Source of the DNA: Staphylotrichum longicolle
Lineage: Eukaryota > Ascomycota > Sordariomycetes > Sordariales > Chaetomiaceae
Length of the DNA stretch: 64,000 bases
Assembly: GCA_019096155.1 (NCBI GenBank)
Contig: JAHCVI010000001.1
Coordinates: 6,448,001-6,512,000 of the forward strand
Reading direction: 5' to 3'
Positions 35,203-47,561 of the stretch are shown here, piece after piece. A program made the position numbers and the translations under genes. Every line of letters starts with the position of its first letter. Position 1 is the stretch's first letter. A model generated the notes under the pieces. It was given only the letters and a program-made list of their open reading frames with translations, was not told the DNA's origin and ran no database searches.

Positions 35203-36624
35203 CTAACGCCGCCCGCCCTTCCCCTTTTGCGTCATCTTTCGGAACGCTTCCAGCCCTGCGGCACCGACGGGACGGAACTCGGCGGCGCCCCGCGACGCAT
35301 CAAACGTGCTGCGCGGCGCGATGGTGTAGCTCGCAGGGAGGCCTGCAGGAAGCGCGCGGTTGGTCTTCTTGATCTCGGGCGCGAGCGCGCGCTCGCGCTC
35401 CAGTTCGAAACGCGACTTGCCCGCAGGCCGCTGGGTCAGCGTCATTTGCGAGCCGGACACGGCGGCCTCTTGCCGCTGGGCAAGCTTTGCGGCGCTGTCG
35501 TAGTAAGTTAGCATGTGAGTTGACAAGGAGGACCGCGGATGGATAACATACGCAAAGTCAAAGTCTCGGGTCTCGATCTGGCGCTTCTTGTAGTCATCTG
35601 TCCGCTTCAGCACGGGGCGGCTCCACTCGCCGACCAGGCGCTCTGCGATGCGCTTGATCCCGGCTTCGGGCCGTTTGCTCCGCGTGTAGAAATAGACGAC
35701 CTTGCCAATGCCACTGCTCAGGAGGACTTCTTTGTTGATAGGCAACTTCGCTAGGGCGTTGAAAATGTCTCGCTGGATGTTGTAGGCCGGGAGGCTGCCG
35801 TCGTTGAGCGGCTCGAGGAAGTACTTGACTGACTGGAGGAGGTTGGTCTCGGGATCAAGAACGGAATCTTGAACGGCAGTCCGGTTGAGGAGTGCTGTGA
35901 CTTGCGGAAGAAGCTTGAGTTTGTGTGTCGCGGCCAAGCCCTTCTCGCGGGCGTCGTTGTCCGCCAAGCAGGCCTTCTCCATCGCGACTTTGAGGTTGGC
36001 GATCTGTTCGTCGATTTCGTCCTCGAGATCCTGGACAGTGTCAGCCGGCTTGTTGCATCAGGGAAATGTATCAATAGCGCATACAATATCGTCCTTCTTG
36101 CGTCTCCGCTGCTTGGGATTCTTCAGAGCGTTGTCCATAGCTCGCTGAATCGCCCGGCGACGCCGCTCCTCGGGTGTAAGGTTCTCCTCGTTCTCTTGCT
36201 CCTCTTGTACGGGTTCCTTCCTTACGGCACCACGCTCGCTTCCGGCAGCGCGGGCTTTCCGGGGCCGTCGCTCGCCCTCCTCCGCGTCGCCCCCATCGTC
36301 GTCTGTCGCCCTTGACCGTTTCTTTGGCCTGCGTCCCTCCTTCGGCTTCTTCGCCGCATCGGCATCTGTCCGCCTACGCTTTGCAGCTTTCAGAGTCTTT
36401 GCAACATTCTCGTCAATTTCCACAGGCCTCTCCTCGAGCGTGGGATCGTAGTCCTCGAACTGGTCCTCGTCGATTTCGGAGAGGAGATCAGAGTCCTTGT
36501 CGGAATCATTTCCGGCATCGTCGTCATGGACATCAGCGGGGGTATCCTGGTGATCGCTATCAGGGTTCTGGGACGGTTCAGCCGACGCAGCTCGCGAGCC
36601 GGTCGGAGAGTTGGCGTCCGACAT
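35203..36624 (-). CDS. iws1: Transcription elongation factor IWS1/Spn1
   Basis: Binds Spt6 and RNA polymerase II complexes during elongation and links to mRNA export and chromatin. Exons 36624-36085, 36030-35552 and 35494-35203 give 436 residues. The N-terminal about 165 residues are acidic/basic disordered sequence (DEDQFEDYDPTLEERPVEID and Lys/Arg-rich runs). The TFIIS N-terminal-like domain follows: LLPQVTALLNRTAVQDSVLD, LLQSVKYFLEPLNDGSLPAY, DIFNALAKLPINKEVLLSSG, IGKVVYFYTRSKR and RLVGEWSRPVLKR. The end has YTIAPRSTFD. Introns of 55 and 57 nt (branches GCTGAC and GCTAAC) keep phase, giving RDFDFAAAKLAQR at the second junction. Confidence 0.95.
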
Positions 36625-37196
36625 GCTGGTGTACCGCGACCGTTCGGATCGGCGACGGCGACGGCGACGGCGAGTAAGAGCGGGTGCGAGCAAGACTGAT
36701 TGGGTGCTCTTGGTGACGCAATGAACACAGAGAGTTGAGATCAAGGGTGGACGGCGATGGCTGCCTTTCGAATGACGAGCTTGGTTCAATGGAACTGAGA
36801 GTTTCTCTTGAAGATTTCAGAGTTGCAAGTCGCAGTTGCCAGCCGCTCGGTTGCCTTTCTTTGAGAACTTGCCTGCTGCAGGGATTCGCGGCGACCTGGC
36901 CCGTGCATCAACATGCGCCCACAAGGGCAGATTAGCCGCAGATTCCCCGTCGCCAAAACCTGAAAGCTTGAAAATCGACCAGGGGTGCTCGCGCCACAGG
37001 AGGAGGTGGGGCACTTCATTCCAGAAAACTGCCGGTCGTGTTTACTTCGGAGGTGGTTGCCACCAACGACGCAGCTTGTCGCGCTTCCTCCCGCAGCAGT
37101 ACGAGCAGCACCTCCTGAAAACACGGCACAACCCCGCGGTAGCCGGCCTGGCTTGTTTTTGCTTTCGCAAGCAACGGATTCTTCACTCGCTACACC
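36625..37196. promoter_or_regulatory. Divergent promoter region of iws1 and brl1/brr6
   Basis: 572 bases between opposite start codons. A short run of GGCGAC/CGACGG repeats (about 36651-36672) lies in the iws1 leader. No clear factor-binding site is called. Confidence 0.5.
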
Positions 37197-38822
37197 ATGG
37201 ATCGCCGGACGTTTGAGGGCCCGATGGACTGGGAGTACCAGTCACAACCTCCAGTGGACCACTCGAGTCCATTTGCAAAATTCTCCCAGAAACAGCCAGC
37301 GTGTAAGTTATCTCCGCTTGCGCAGTTGATCTCGCTCGAGCGCTGCCCTTCATCGCCGTCACCGTTGAGCCATCGCAATTCACGCATCATGGAGAAGACT
37401 GACCACCACCCCTCCCACATAGCGACATTTAACTCGCCATCAAAACTTCGCTCAACCAACCCCAATCCCTTCGCGTTTGGCGCCACCCCCAAAGGTTCTT
37501 CACCACTCAAACCGCAAGACCAGCCGAGGCCGCCGCACGCGTCGTTCTTCAACCCCCAATTGCCACGCAAGCCAACCGCGCCGGCATTCCGGAATCCCGC
37601 CTTTACAACTCCACAGAAACGCATTGACGAGCTTGCGTTCTCCGAATATTCCGGCGCAGAATCCAGCCCCGCCTTGACCGACACATCGGAGATGCCAGCC
37701 GACACGCCCGAGTTCGACAGGGAGGAGGACGACATTGGGAAGCTGACCCTCACACCAGCCGCCGGGAGGACGCTGTTCAGCAAGACTTTGCTCCGAAACC
37801 ATGCTTCGGGGCGAGGAGAGATTGCAAGGGGGAACCGAGACAAGGTCAGGAAGAGGAAGAGGCTGCAGGGCGACAGGGACGTGGGCAGTGTTCGACCTCG
37901 CCTACCTCACGATTCAGACGACTCGGACAGCGACTGGGAAGAGGGACCGGGCGCCACGGGCAAAAAGAAGAAAGACGGCAAGACTGCCCAGCGGGGCTGG
38001 TTCAAGAACTTTCTTTCGGCTGTCAGCGACCACCCGAGTGCCCCGGCGATTTTGTCCAAGTGGCTGCAGCTGGGCGTCAACCTCATCCTTCTGAGCACGG
38101 TTCTCTTTGGGATCTTTGCGATCCTCTCCCAGATACGGTCCGATCTGTCGCACGCAAGCGAGAAGGCACGGGCTGGCATCATCAACGAGATGTCAGTGTG
38201 CGCCGAGAACTACAGGAAGAACGCTTGCGCCCCGCGGGCCAACCGGCCACCAGCTCTGGACGCGCCCTGCAACGACTGGGAAATGTGCATGAACCAGGAT
38301 CCCTCGGTCATGGTGCTGCAAGTCTCGGCCAAGAACGTGGCGGAGATTATGAACGAGTTTGTCAGCGTTATGACATTCAAGACATGGGTAGGTTGAAACT
38401 CCTCGCGCTCCTCTCTCAATCTCCCATACTCATCGACATATCAGGGTTTCATTGTCTCTCTTTTCCTGGCAGCTGTCATCGCTAGCAACGTTGGCTTTGG
38501 TTTCCTCCGCGAATCCACGCTTGCCCACTCGGCACCTCCAGCTCAGCCCCTGCACTCGCCACCGGCAGCGCCCCCAATGCTGGGGTCAAACGCGGCGCAG
38601 ATCCCGCAACAAGCCTACATCTGGGCCCCCATTAACCAAACCCCTCGGCACATTCGGAAGAACCTGTTCCAGAACGAGGCAACGGACTCGGAGGCCTCAC
38701 CGGACCTCAGGATGATCATGCCGCCTCAAACACCGTCGGGGAGGAGGAGCCCGAGCAAGGGGGATAGGGACCGGAGTCCGTCGAAGAATTCACGGGTACG
38801 GAGCCCGAGTAAGGGATATTAA
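37197..38822 (+). CDS. brr6: Nuclear-envelope Brl1/Brr6 family protein
   Basis: Integral inner-nuclear-membrane/ER protein needed for nuclear pore assembly and membrane homeostasis. The conserved C-terminal Brr6-like domain has helix WLQLGVNLILLSTVLFGIFA, then four cysteines (VCAENYRKNACAP, DAPCNDWEMCMNQDP) and a second helix GFIVSLFLAAVIASNVGFGF. This is the two-TM, disulfide-loop layout of the family. The start MDRRTFEGPMDWEYQ is typical. The intron at 38388-38444 joins FKTW to GFIV. An upstream 120-nt segment (37303-37422) has GTAAGT, CTGAC and CATAG signals but is in frame, so the protein is 482 residues if spliced or 522 if retained. The C-tail carries (R)SPSK repeats, possible phosphosites. 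Confidence 0.92.
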
Positions 38823-40648
38823 GATGGTAAGGATGAGGATGAGGATCTTGGATTTGGTTGTGAGATGTGGGCCTGGCACCACGGTTGTGTAATCGTACAT
38901 GTAGCACTACGTTTGGGTTTTCTTTGTAGGGGTTGGCACTGATCAGGAAACTTGGCAACAGGGTGTTGGGTTGGCGTCGCATGGCAACGGTATATCTCCT
39001 CCGGAGAGGTGGATCTCGAATTGGATTTTGTACACTCCAGCCCTGTCTGTCAGAGCAGGCCTCATTTTCACTTCATTGTCTCCAGCCTCGGTCCCGCACA
39101 TCGGCCCACCCTGGCGAACCTGGTCAGGCGCTGTTGAAATTTGAACCAGCCGCAAAATCGTGCCACACCCCAAAGTGTCATGTCGACCGTGTAATCTCGG
39201 GTTCGCAGACCTGCGTTAGCGTGCTGTCTGTCCCCCTGGTCTTCCAAGATGTGCTGTGTAGGTACAGTAGGCGTCGAGCTTGTAGCCGTCACGGCAGCGG
39301 CAGGCTCGCAGATGTGCAGCTGCAAAACGGGCGATCTGAAGCGCAGCTGATGTGGGGTCTGGATCGGGTTCGTTCCAGGGCAAAGAAGCCTCTGTCTGGT
39401 TCGCGACTCCATCCCACAGTGGCGTTCTAGAACCCGACAAGGTCCCGTCAAGGCCAACCCCAGAGGTGCTGGAGCCAGCCGAGGCTTGGCGTGGGTTTCG
39501 TGGGAGAAGTGCGCCGGTGGAAAAGATGATCAGTTAGCTGCAGCTTGGAGAAAGGGAGGCCGGGGTTGATTCGACATTGAGATCCGCCCATTCTCTTCCG
39601 TTTCCAGTAACGTTGTCCAGTAACCAAGCCTCCCCTCTCCAGGGCGTTCTGCAAAAAACCTAGCCAGAAAGCGCGTGCGAAGTACAATGGGCGCGTGGGT
39701 TTTGCAGCAGATTACAGGGGAGCATTGCAGCGGAGGGTTTGGTTGGGGGCGGACCAACCAGCGCCAGCGGAGAGCGTTCCGTGAACATGCAGTGTGCTTC
39801 TGTGTGTAACCTTGGCCCAGATTACAGCACCTTGGACACTCTTGGAGAAGCCTCAGATATGGCCCCAGCTCCGATCCCCAGTGCAGGGACCGCGACTCGG
39901 GACGGGAGTCGGCGCGTGTCGAGAGCGGGGCATCATGCACGGCATAATTAGGTAATTATTTTTGTTCCCTGCTCTTCTCCAATAATGCCCATGCTCCACG
40001 GCTGCATGGTTTGATGGCTCCATGGCAGAACTGCGCTAGGGTAAGGGAGGTAGACACGACTCCAACAAAACCCCAGAGAATCGCCTCCCGCCTGAGTCGA
40101 AGCTTCTGACACAAGGCGGCCCTGTCTCCAGCGAGCTCCCAGGCCCCCTAGCCCCCTCCTACGGAGTCCCGTGGACAGAAGCAAACGGCACCTGGTCCGA
40201 CCCGGGCAATTGGTCGCCTCGGCGCGTGCGCTGCGCGATCCCCACGCTGCAACGCCGACATCCGCTCCTTCATTTTTCTCCCGACTTCTTTCTTTCTTGA
40301 GGCGGCCCTGCCCCACACGCTGCAGGCTGGCACCGACATGGATGGCATGGACTATTGTTCTTATCGTATCCGCAACCCCATAACAATTGCTGCGGCCTGT
40401 CAATTCCCATACCCGCCGCGTCCTCGTCGGGCACCAAACCGCCGCCGCTCTCCCTAAATTCATCGCCGGAATCCCTTCGCCTAGGACTTCGAGGCGGCAC
40501 CATCCCACGAGCATCCATCGACCCAACCGCTCCCTTCCCCTCCCCTCCCGGCTTCCCCCAACCATGCTGGGGGCCCGTCACGCCACGCACTTTGAGAGCC
40601 TCTTACGCGGGTGACGCCTGAGGCAGGAACGCGTTTGGACGGGGGAAT
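38823..40648. other. Intergenic 1.8 kb upstream of the Zn2Cys6 gene
   Basis: brl1 3' region followed by the promoter and leader of the regulator. Pyrimidine-rich from about 40.15 kb on. No gene recognised. Confidence 0.55.
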
Positions 40649-43321
40649 ATGGATCCGATAGAAGAGGACGGTGCGGGAGGAGGCCGCAAGCCCCCTCCCC
40701 CGCCCACGCCGCTGGCTCCTCACTCGGGCTCCGCGACGAGCGGGGACACCTCTGCTCAGGGGTCCAAGAGAAAGCGAGGCCTGGGCGTCGTGACGCCCAA
40801 TGCCTGCACCGAATGCCGCAAGAAACGCGCAAAGGTTGGTTGGTCTGTGACTTGGTCTCCTTTCTCCCATGGTAGCGAAGCCCTGAAGCTAACCGTTGCG
40901 CTCCCGCACAGTGCGACGGACAAAGACCATGCGGCCGATGCAAAGCGCAAAAGGACGTCGAGTGTGTATACGAGATACCAGTTCGCCAGTCGAAAGAGAA
41001 CCTCCGCCACGAGATCGAACAACTCCGCCGCCAGCAGCGCAACAATGAGCAGGTCATTTCCGCCCTTGTCCGTCCGGGCATCTGGGAAGAGGTGCTGGCG
41101 CGTTTGCGCAGTGGCCAGAGCGTGGAAATCATATCAAGCTGGCTGGAGGGAACCACACCCACCGGGGGCGGCGCGCTCCCCTCCATCAGCCGCCTGCTGA
41201 ACCAAGGGAGCGGCGCTCCTCCCCCAGCGCTCTCTGGCTATGGCCCCGCCGTCTCGAGCAGCTACGCGCCGCTGCCTGGTGGCCTGAATGCGCTGAGCCC
41301 GCTCTCCAGCCAGCAGCCGCTCAGCATCCGCCATGACCCCGACCAGCAGAGCCCCTGGGGCGGTCACTTCTCGACGCAGAGCCATCCGACCCGAGCGGCG
41401 AGACAATGAGCTGGAACCCGGATGCCGTCCGGACTGCCCAGTCGCGTGTGGGATCTTGGATCGAGAGCCAAGTTGATGAGTCCGAGGCCGGGAAAGGCCG
41501 GAACTTTGATCAGATCCTTCTCCCTCTCGATTCCCCAGATGCAGGTTCCCCCCGGCACTTGGACGACACTGACCGGGGATCCGGGGCTGGTCCAGCACCT
41601 GCTGGCGTTGTATTTCTGCTGGGAGTATCCCACGTTTGCCTCGCTCAGCAAAGAACACTTTTTGAAGGACTTCATGGAAGGCCGTCCTCGTTCTGCTCCT
41701 CGATCCTTGTCAACGCACTGCTGGCCCTGGGATGCCGCTTCTCGAGCCAGCCAAACACGCGTTCCAACCCGGACGATCCACACACGTCGGGCAACCACTT
41801 CTTCAAAGAATGCCAGCGGCTGTATTACCAAGAACAGAATCACCACAAACTAACCACCATTCAGGCCCTGGGCATAATGTCTATAAGAGAGGCGAGCTGC
41901 GGCAGGGACTCGGAGAGTTGGTACTATGCGGGCCAGAGCATCCGCCTGGCCATCGAGATGGGGCTGCATCGTCTCCAAGACGACGGGCAAGACGATGACG
42001 AAAGCGCTGTTCAGTCGGCGACGTTTTGGGGCGCCTTTGCTTTGGATCAGTACGCAGACCCCCCGAATTTCTCTTCTTGGCTGTTGAGGTTCCGTTCTGA
42101 CCAAAAGCAGCGCATGGTCTTTGGCCACTGGTTCACTCCCCCAATGTTCTTGCTTCCCCCGCCTTCCACCGAAGCCGGGGATAATAGATGACATCGAAGC
42201 ATCGTTATGGATCCCGTATACTGATGACGGTAGGGGCGACCCGTTTAGTGATAAAAGCTGTGCGTTCAAAAGTACTAAGTCAACGACAGGCACTCCGCTG
42301 CAGCGGTCGTGCGAACAACCTTCCAATGTCCGCTCTGTTTACAAATGCTTCTGCGAGCTCAGCGAACTCGTGCACCAGTCATTATACATCCTGCACTCGC
42401 CCGGCAGGCCGCTTGCCAGCAGGGATCTACTGGCTATTTATACCCAATACCTAAATTGGTATGACAAGATACCTGAGGTTCTTCGACTCGGCCACAACTT
42501 CACCCCGGCCGTCTTGTTCGCACAGTGAGTTTTGATCTTCTCGTTTGGGCCTGTCGGGCAACTCCTTTTCTGACGCCGAGGCAGTATGTACTACCACTTT
42601 GCCATCCTACTCCTCTTCCGACCCCTGATCAAGCTGCGCATCATCGGGTCCAAAATATCACCACGCGATGTCTGCTCACAGGCAGCCGATGCCATCACCG
42701 GACTCCTACGCTCATACGCACAGCTCTACACCTTGAGGCGGACGCCATCGTTCGTCCCATATTTCGTGCTCACCTCATCTATCATGCATCTATCCATCGC
42801 AGCAACCGCCTCGAGCTCACCGCCAGAAATGGGCGATGCAAGCAATTCAGGGCGGTCGCCGCGGATACCGTCCAAACTGGATCCCCACGTCACTGAGGCG
42901 CTCAACAGGGGCATCGCCGACCTGACGGAAATGGCTCCCTGTCACCACTTTGCAGAGCAGGCCCTCAACATCCTGAAGTTCTTGGCCAAGAAGTGGAACA
43001 TCGACGTCAAAATCACGACCAACACATCGGACGGGCCCAGCGAGGTGTCGCTGCCCGACGCGGACCAGGCCACGCGGCCGGTCGCCGCCAGCCTCAACTT
43101 CTTCGCGCCCAACTTTCTCGAGTCCGACTTTAGCTGCGCGTGGGGCAGCGGCGCGGGGACGGTCGCCGGCAAGGGCGCGAAGCTTGGGGGGAGGCCCCCA
43201 GCGGCGCCGAGGAATGGCGGGCGCCCTCGAGAACCCGCTGTTTGGCCGTTCCCCATGCAGGGCCGGCCGATGCTGCCCCGTCGGGAAGGAGCTGGAGGAG
43301 GCTGGGTTCGAGATGATCTAG
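40649..43321 (+). CDS. Zn2Cys6 fungal-specific transcription factor, frame broken at several points
   Basis: Nuclear DNA-binding regulator; targets unknown, though the middle domain resembles nit-4/xlnR-like fungal_trans domains. The zinc cluster CTECRKKRAKCDGQRPCGRC is formed across an intron (40835-40911), then a basic coiled coil (HEIEQLRRQQRNNEQ). The fungal_trans part shows LALYFCWEYPTFASLSKEHF, ILVNALLALGCRFSSQ, SWYYAGQSIRLAIEMGLHRL and GSLPQCSC. Further introns are 42050-42110, 42230-42289 (60 nt, in frame) and 42525-42584. The frame must change near 41384 (-1), 41525 (+1 or -2), 41692 (-1), between 43180 and 43245 (-1, at least once) and 43277 to read the expected family sequence, ending PMQGRPMLP...KELEEAGFEMI at 43321. 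Either sequence errors or a decaying gene. Confidence 0.82.
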
Positions 43322-45585
43322 CACTTTGTTGTTCGGGTGACCGGGGCAACGTATATATACGAACACGTGCATGGCCCCATTTTTTGTGTTTTTGTTTTCC
43401 ATGGGACCACGCAGCATCCTGGTTTTGAAGATGTGATGTTATGTATGAATACCCCGGGTTTTCAGGGGGCTGGAGAAGGCAGCGGCGGCGGCGGGGGCCA
43501 ATCTTAGACAACAAACAGGCAGGGCGCATGCGGACGGCGTTTGGCATGGATCAAGAAATCCCACCACTGAAGTTTGTGCTTTTTCCTTACCCTGGCTTGA
43601 GACTGCCTGCCCGCCCGGCCCGCCCCATTTTCACATGATTGCTGAGCAACAACACGATGGGGAACGGGAAACGGACTGCAACCATCGGTGCGGAAGGGTC
43701 CCTTGACGATGACAATGCCTGCACGTCATCCCGGTGTTTGTTGGTAGTGGTGTGGCGGGTGTGTGGTGTGGTTCCCCTCCATAGTGGGGGTAAGAAACTC
43801 GGTTGGTCGGCGGCTTGAACCGCCGGCTAGGGCCTTGCTGACGGGGGGCACCATCCCGCCCGTTCATCCATGGATTGTTACGCCCACAGGGAGGGGCGTC
43901 GCTCGTTCGACCTCCAGAGTCTCCCTCGGCTCAGCTAACGTTATCCTTCCTCACTCTTGTCCCTGTCTCTGGGTGGATGGAGTGGGCTGGACTGGGGCCG
44001 GACTTGACCGGACAGACACAAGCGACCCAAGCACCAAAGCCAAGGAAAAGACGACAAGCCCTTTATGTTATGACAGGATGGGAACTGGATGGACTGGGCA
44101 ATTCCTCCGGAATTCCCGAGCGAACTTTCCAGAAAGAAGCAAAGCCGTCGAGGCGAAAAGTTACCGGGCTTGTCATTGTCTGATGGAAAGGGGGCCGGCG
44201 GGAAGGGGAGGGAGGGATGATGGTCCTTAATTGAAGCTCTGGAAATGGGCACAGATGGATCGAGCCTAAGGCGGACCCACCCAACGCACATGAGATCTTT
44301 ATCTCAACGTGCGTGCCCTCCTCTTTTTTTCGGGCCCTGGAGCTATTGGGGTAGCCTGATGATGAAATGATGTGAGGATGTGGGGACTGGTTCGGGGATT
44401 GGGATGGGGACTTCTCAGGTTGGGGCCGTTGGGAAGAGAGGAGAGGAAGATGGTCCAGAGCATGGCAACTTGTCAGGGCAAGGCGAGGCAAGGCGAGGCA
44501 AGGCAAACCTGACAGACAGCACAGCAGTGGCTTTCCTCGTTCGACGCAAGATCAGAGCAAACAAACCAGCAACAGCATCAACATCCCCCCTCTGCGACGC
44601 AGGGTTCGACGCGTGCTGATTGGGCGCCGTGCGGCAGGGCGTGGTGTTTCGAAACGCAGCATCCAGCAGGACCCCTGGGGGGTGTTTCAGGTGGGAACAG
44701 GGGCGAGGGCAATGGTGCTGATGCCCAATCAGGGGAGACCTGGGATTCCCTCGGCGGGTGACGAGGGCCAGGGTCGCAAAGACGATCTGCCGCTCCCCCT
44801 GGGTCCTGGGCTGTCACTTCGGTGTCCGCTGCGACTCTGTTGTTGGTTCTGCTGGTTCTGTGGTTCTTCTTTCGCCGAGGGAAGGTTGACAAGGTGCGGT
44901 TCCAGTGCCCAGCGCTGGGCTGCGCTGGGGGCTGGACGGGGGTTCCGCTGGAGAGAGATCATGGTTCGTGCGGTTCCCTGCCAACGCGTGCCCTGTCCTT
45001 GCTCACTTTCTGCTGCTTGCCTGGGTTGTCAGCACTCCCGGGTCCTCGGGGCCTCAACACCCCCCCCCTAGCAACTCAGACCAGACCCGCGCCGCTCGCT
45101 CGCGCGCTCCATTTCCTGCCCTGCCCCTTGTTCCATTTCGGAGAAGGGTGCCGTTCTGGGGAGGCAGCTCGTATTATGTATATTCCTGCGACTGCCTCCC
45201 ATCTGCGCGCGGCGTCGCATCCTGAACTCTGACCCTGAAGCCTCGCCCTTTGTTTCCCTTCCCTCATTCTTTTTTATTATTTTTCGCGTTTTTGGGCAGA
45301 TTTTTGAGGCAGTTTGGCGCTGCGCATGATGGAGTGTTGACGACGTTGGATTCTTGCCGGGAGCAACCTTTTTGAGATTACCTTGGTACCTACAGCTGCT
45401 TGCTACCTTGCTACCTTTGCCTACATTCTCTCTTTTTACGACCTGTCGGTTCCTTTTCCTTGACGTTTACCGTTGCCTACCTTGCCCGCGCAGACACTTG
45501 GATGCTGCGCTGAGCCGAGCCGAGCCTTCGGCCACTTTCTCTCACCCTTCCTTCCCTTCTCCCTTTTTTTTCTCTCTCTCTCGCC
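43322..45585. other. Intergenic 2.3 kb upstream of the C2H2 gene
   Basis: No gene recognised. A short direct repeat of GGCAAGGCGA occurs at about 44480-44505. The last 300 bases are T/C-rich, as in a fungal 5' UTR. Confidence 0.55.
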
Positions 45586-47561
45586 ATGGATCCGTTCGGC
45601 AACCCCCCACCCGACAGCCTGGCGGCCGCCCGACTTCACGTCCAGGCCCTTACCGAGTGTGGTCTATCACGAGAAGCGCTCCTGCGCGCGCTGCTGGAGG
45701 ACTATGGCGATGGTACGGTTGCGGCGGGGCTATCAATGGGAGGGGATTGGGTGGTTGACACGGCGATAGGAGACGCGACAGCGACGGCGACGGCGCCCGT
45801 AACACCGACGATGGACCCGGGCTTCCCGCAGCAGCAGGCTGCTCAACAACAGGGACAGCAGGCTGTTCAGGGGAAGCTGGGCCACCACACAGATTTCAAC
45901 ATGCGGCTTTCGGTTTCGACAACCAGCTCCAAGTCGTCTGGGCGAGCCAGCATCATGTCGGCCGCAACCTCGATGAGCTCGGTGTCCTCGCAGGCAGGCA
46001 TGGTGGGCGGACCCCAGGAGATTGCTGCGCCGCCACTGCCCGCGCCGCCCGCGCCCCCCGTCAAGAGCAGCAACCGAGGGAGCTCCAAACCACAGGGCGC
46101 TTACTGGTGCACCTTCTGCGACGTCGCCTTCCAGCGCAAGTTTGACTGGAAGCGCCACGAGGACGAGTTCCACGAACGCTACAAGCGCTACCCCTGCCCC
46201 AACTGCAACCGCATCTTTTGGGGCGCCAATACCTTCAACCAACACCACAAGAACGCCCACGGCTGCACGACGTGTCCGCACGCTGATCGCGTCGTGCGGT
46301 ATACGCAGAAGAAGACGGCGTGGTATGTTCAGTGTCTCCTTGTTCTTGTGCTCATTTCGCAGCCCTGTCCTTGGCTCGTTTCAGGGGTGGTGTGACGAAC
46401 TGGTGTCTTGCATGAATGCCACTCTCCAGGTGCAAACATGGCAATCTAACCTGTCTCGGCAGGGCATGCGGCTTCTGCGGCGGTTTCCTCGCTAGCCGCG
46501 ACCGGTACTTTGACCATATCGCTCGGCACTACGAGGACGGCTGCAACAAGTCCCATTGGAACCATTCGCTCGTCATCTACGGCCTCCTGCACCAGCCATC
46601 CATCAGCCAAGCATGGAAAGAGCTCGACAGCGAGCTCTACGGCCACCTACCACGCAACCAGCAGCCCATGCTGGAATGGGACCCCAAGTCCACAGGTCAC
46701 GCACAGGGCTTCCTCGAGGGCGAGAGCCCCGGGAAGCTGCAAGACCTGCTCGAGTTCTTTAGCGAAGGCCGTGACGACCCGAAATTTCTCGCCCGCCTCG
46801 CCCACGACTCGGCTACTATCCGCGTGCGGGACGAGATCCAGCCTACCGCCGCGCCGGCACCCACGCCGGCATCGTCCGCCTCCCGCCCCATCTCGGAACC
46901 CGTAACGCAGCAGTCCACGATGAACGCCTCCCCCTTAGCCAAGCACATGTCGACGCCCCAACCGCCCCCGCCCTCCCCGCCATCCTTCGCCGAGCAGCCG
47001 ATGCTGAAAAAGCAACGCAGTCTTGCGCCCCTCCCCGCTATCTTTTCCAAAAATCCCTTCTTCGATCCGCCCCCGCAACAACAACAACAACTCGATCAAC
47101 AACAGCAGCAACAGCAATCCCCACACCCTCAACACCCCCCGCTCCCCCAGACCGTCCTCTCCCCCTTCTCCCCGCAACCGATGATGGCCCCGACGCCCGG
47201 CCCGCCGGCGCCAGCCTTTTACGATCTGGCCGTGACCCACGTCCACCCGCACATGCAGCTCATGTCGCAGATGCCGCCGCAGCAGCAGCAGCACTTGCAA
47301 CAGCAGTTGCAGCAGCAACAACATCATCAACATCAGCATCACCAACCGCAGCAGATGCCCCATCAACAGCACCAACAACAACAGCAGCAGCAGCACACCA
47401 CGCTCATGTCGCCGCCTATGAATGTGTACGACGACTGGAGTAGCCTGGCGGGGACGGTGGTGGACGAGTCGGTGTTCGCGGGCGCCATGGCGGGGATGGC
47501 GTGGGCGCATGGGCATGGGCATGCGGGGGCGGGGGGTGAAGGAGGTTGGAAGGGGGGGTGA
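45586..47561 (+). CDS. C2H2-type zinc-finger protein with polyglutamine C-terminus
   Basis: Probable nuclear transcription factor of a filamentous-fungal type; targets unknown. Exons 45586-46322 and 46463-47561 give 611 residues; the 140-nt intron (GTATGT, branch TCTAAC, GGCAG) sits inside TGG of KKTAW-ACGFC. Finger 1 is WCTFCDVAFQRKFDWKRHED with a following H; finger 2 is YPCPNCNRIFWGANTFNQHH; a third, CGFCGGFLASRDRYFDHIAR, is completed after the intron with ARHYEDGC. SHWNHSLVIYGLLHQP follows, a strip I associate with this family. The C-terminal 230 residues are Pro/Gln/His-rich with several runs of 4-8 Gln (about 47077-47395), a likely activation or condensate-forming region. The N-terminus contains VQALTECGLSREALLRALLE, which may be a small helical domain. 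Confidence 0.88.

Noticed and set aside
43790..43840. tRNA-like GGTCGGCGGCTTGAACCGCCGG segment
   Set aside because: It is a short inverted repeat only; no acceptor, D or T arm can be placed around it.
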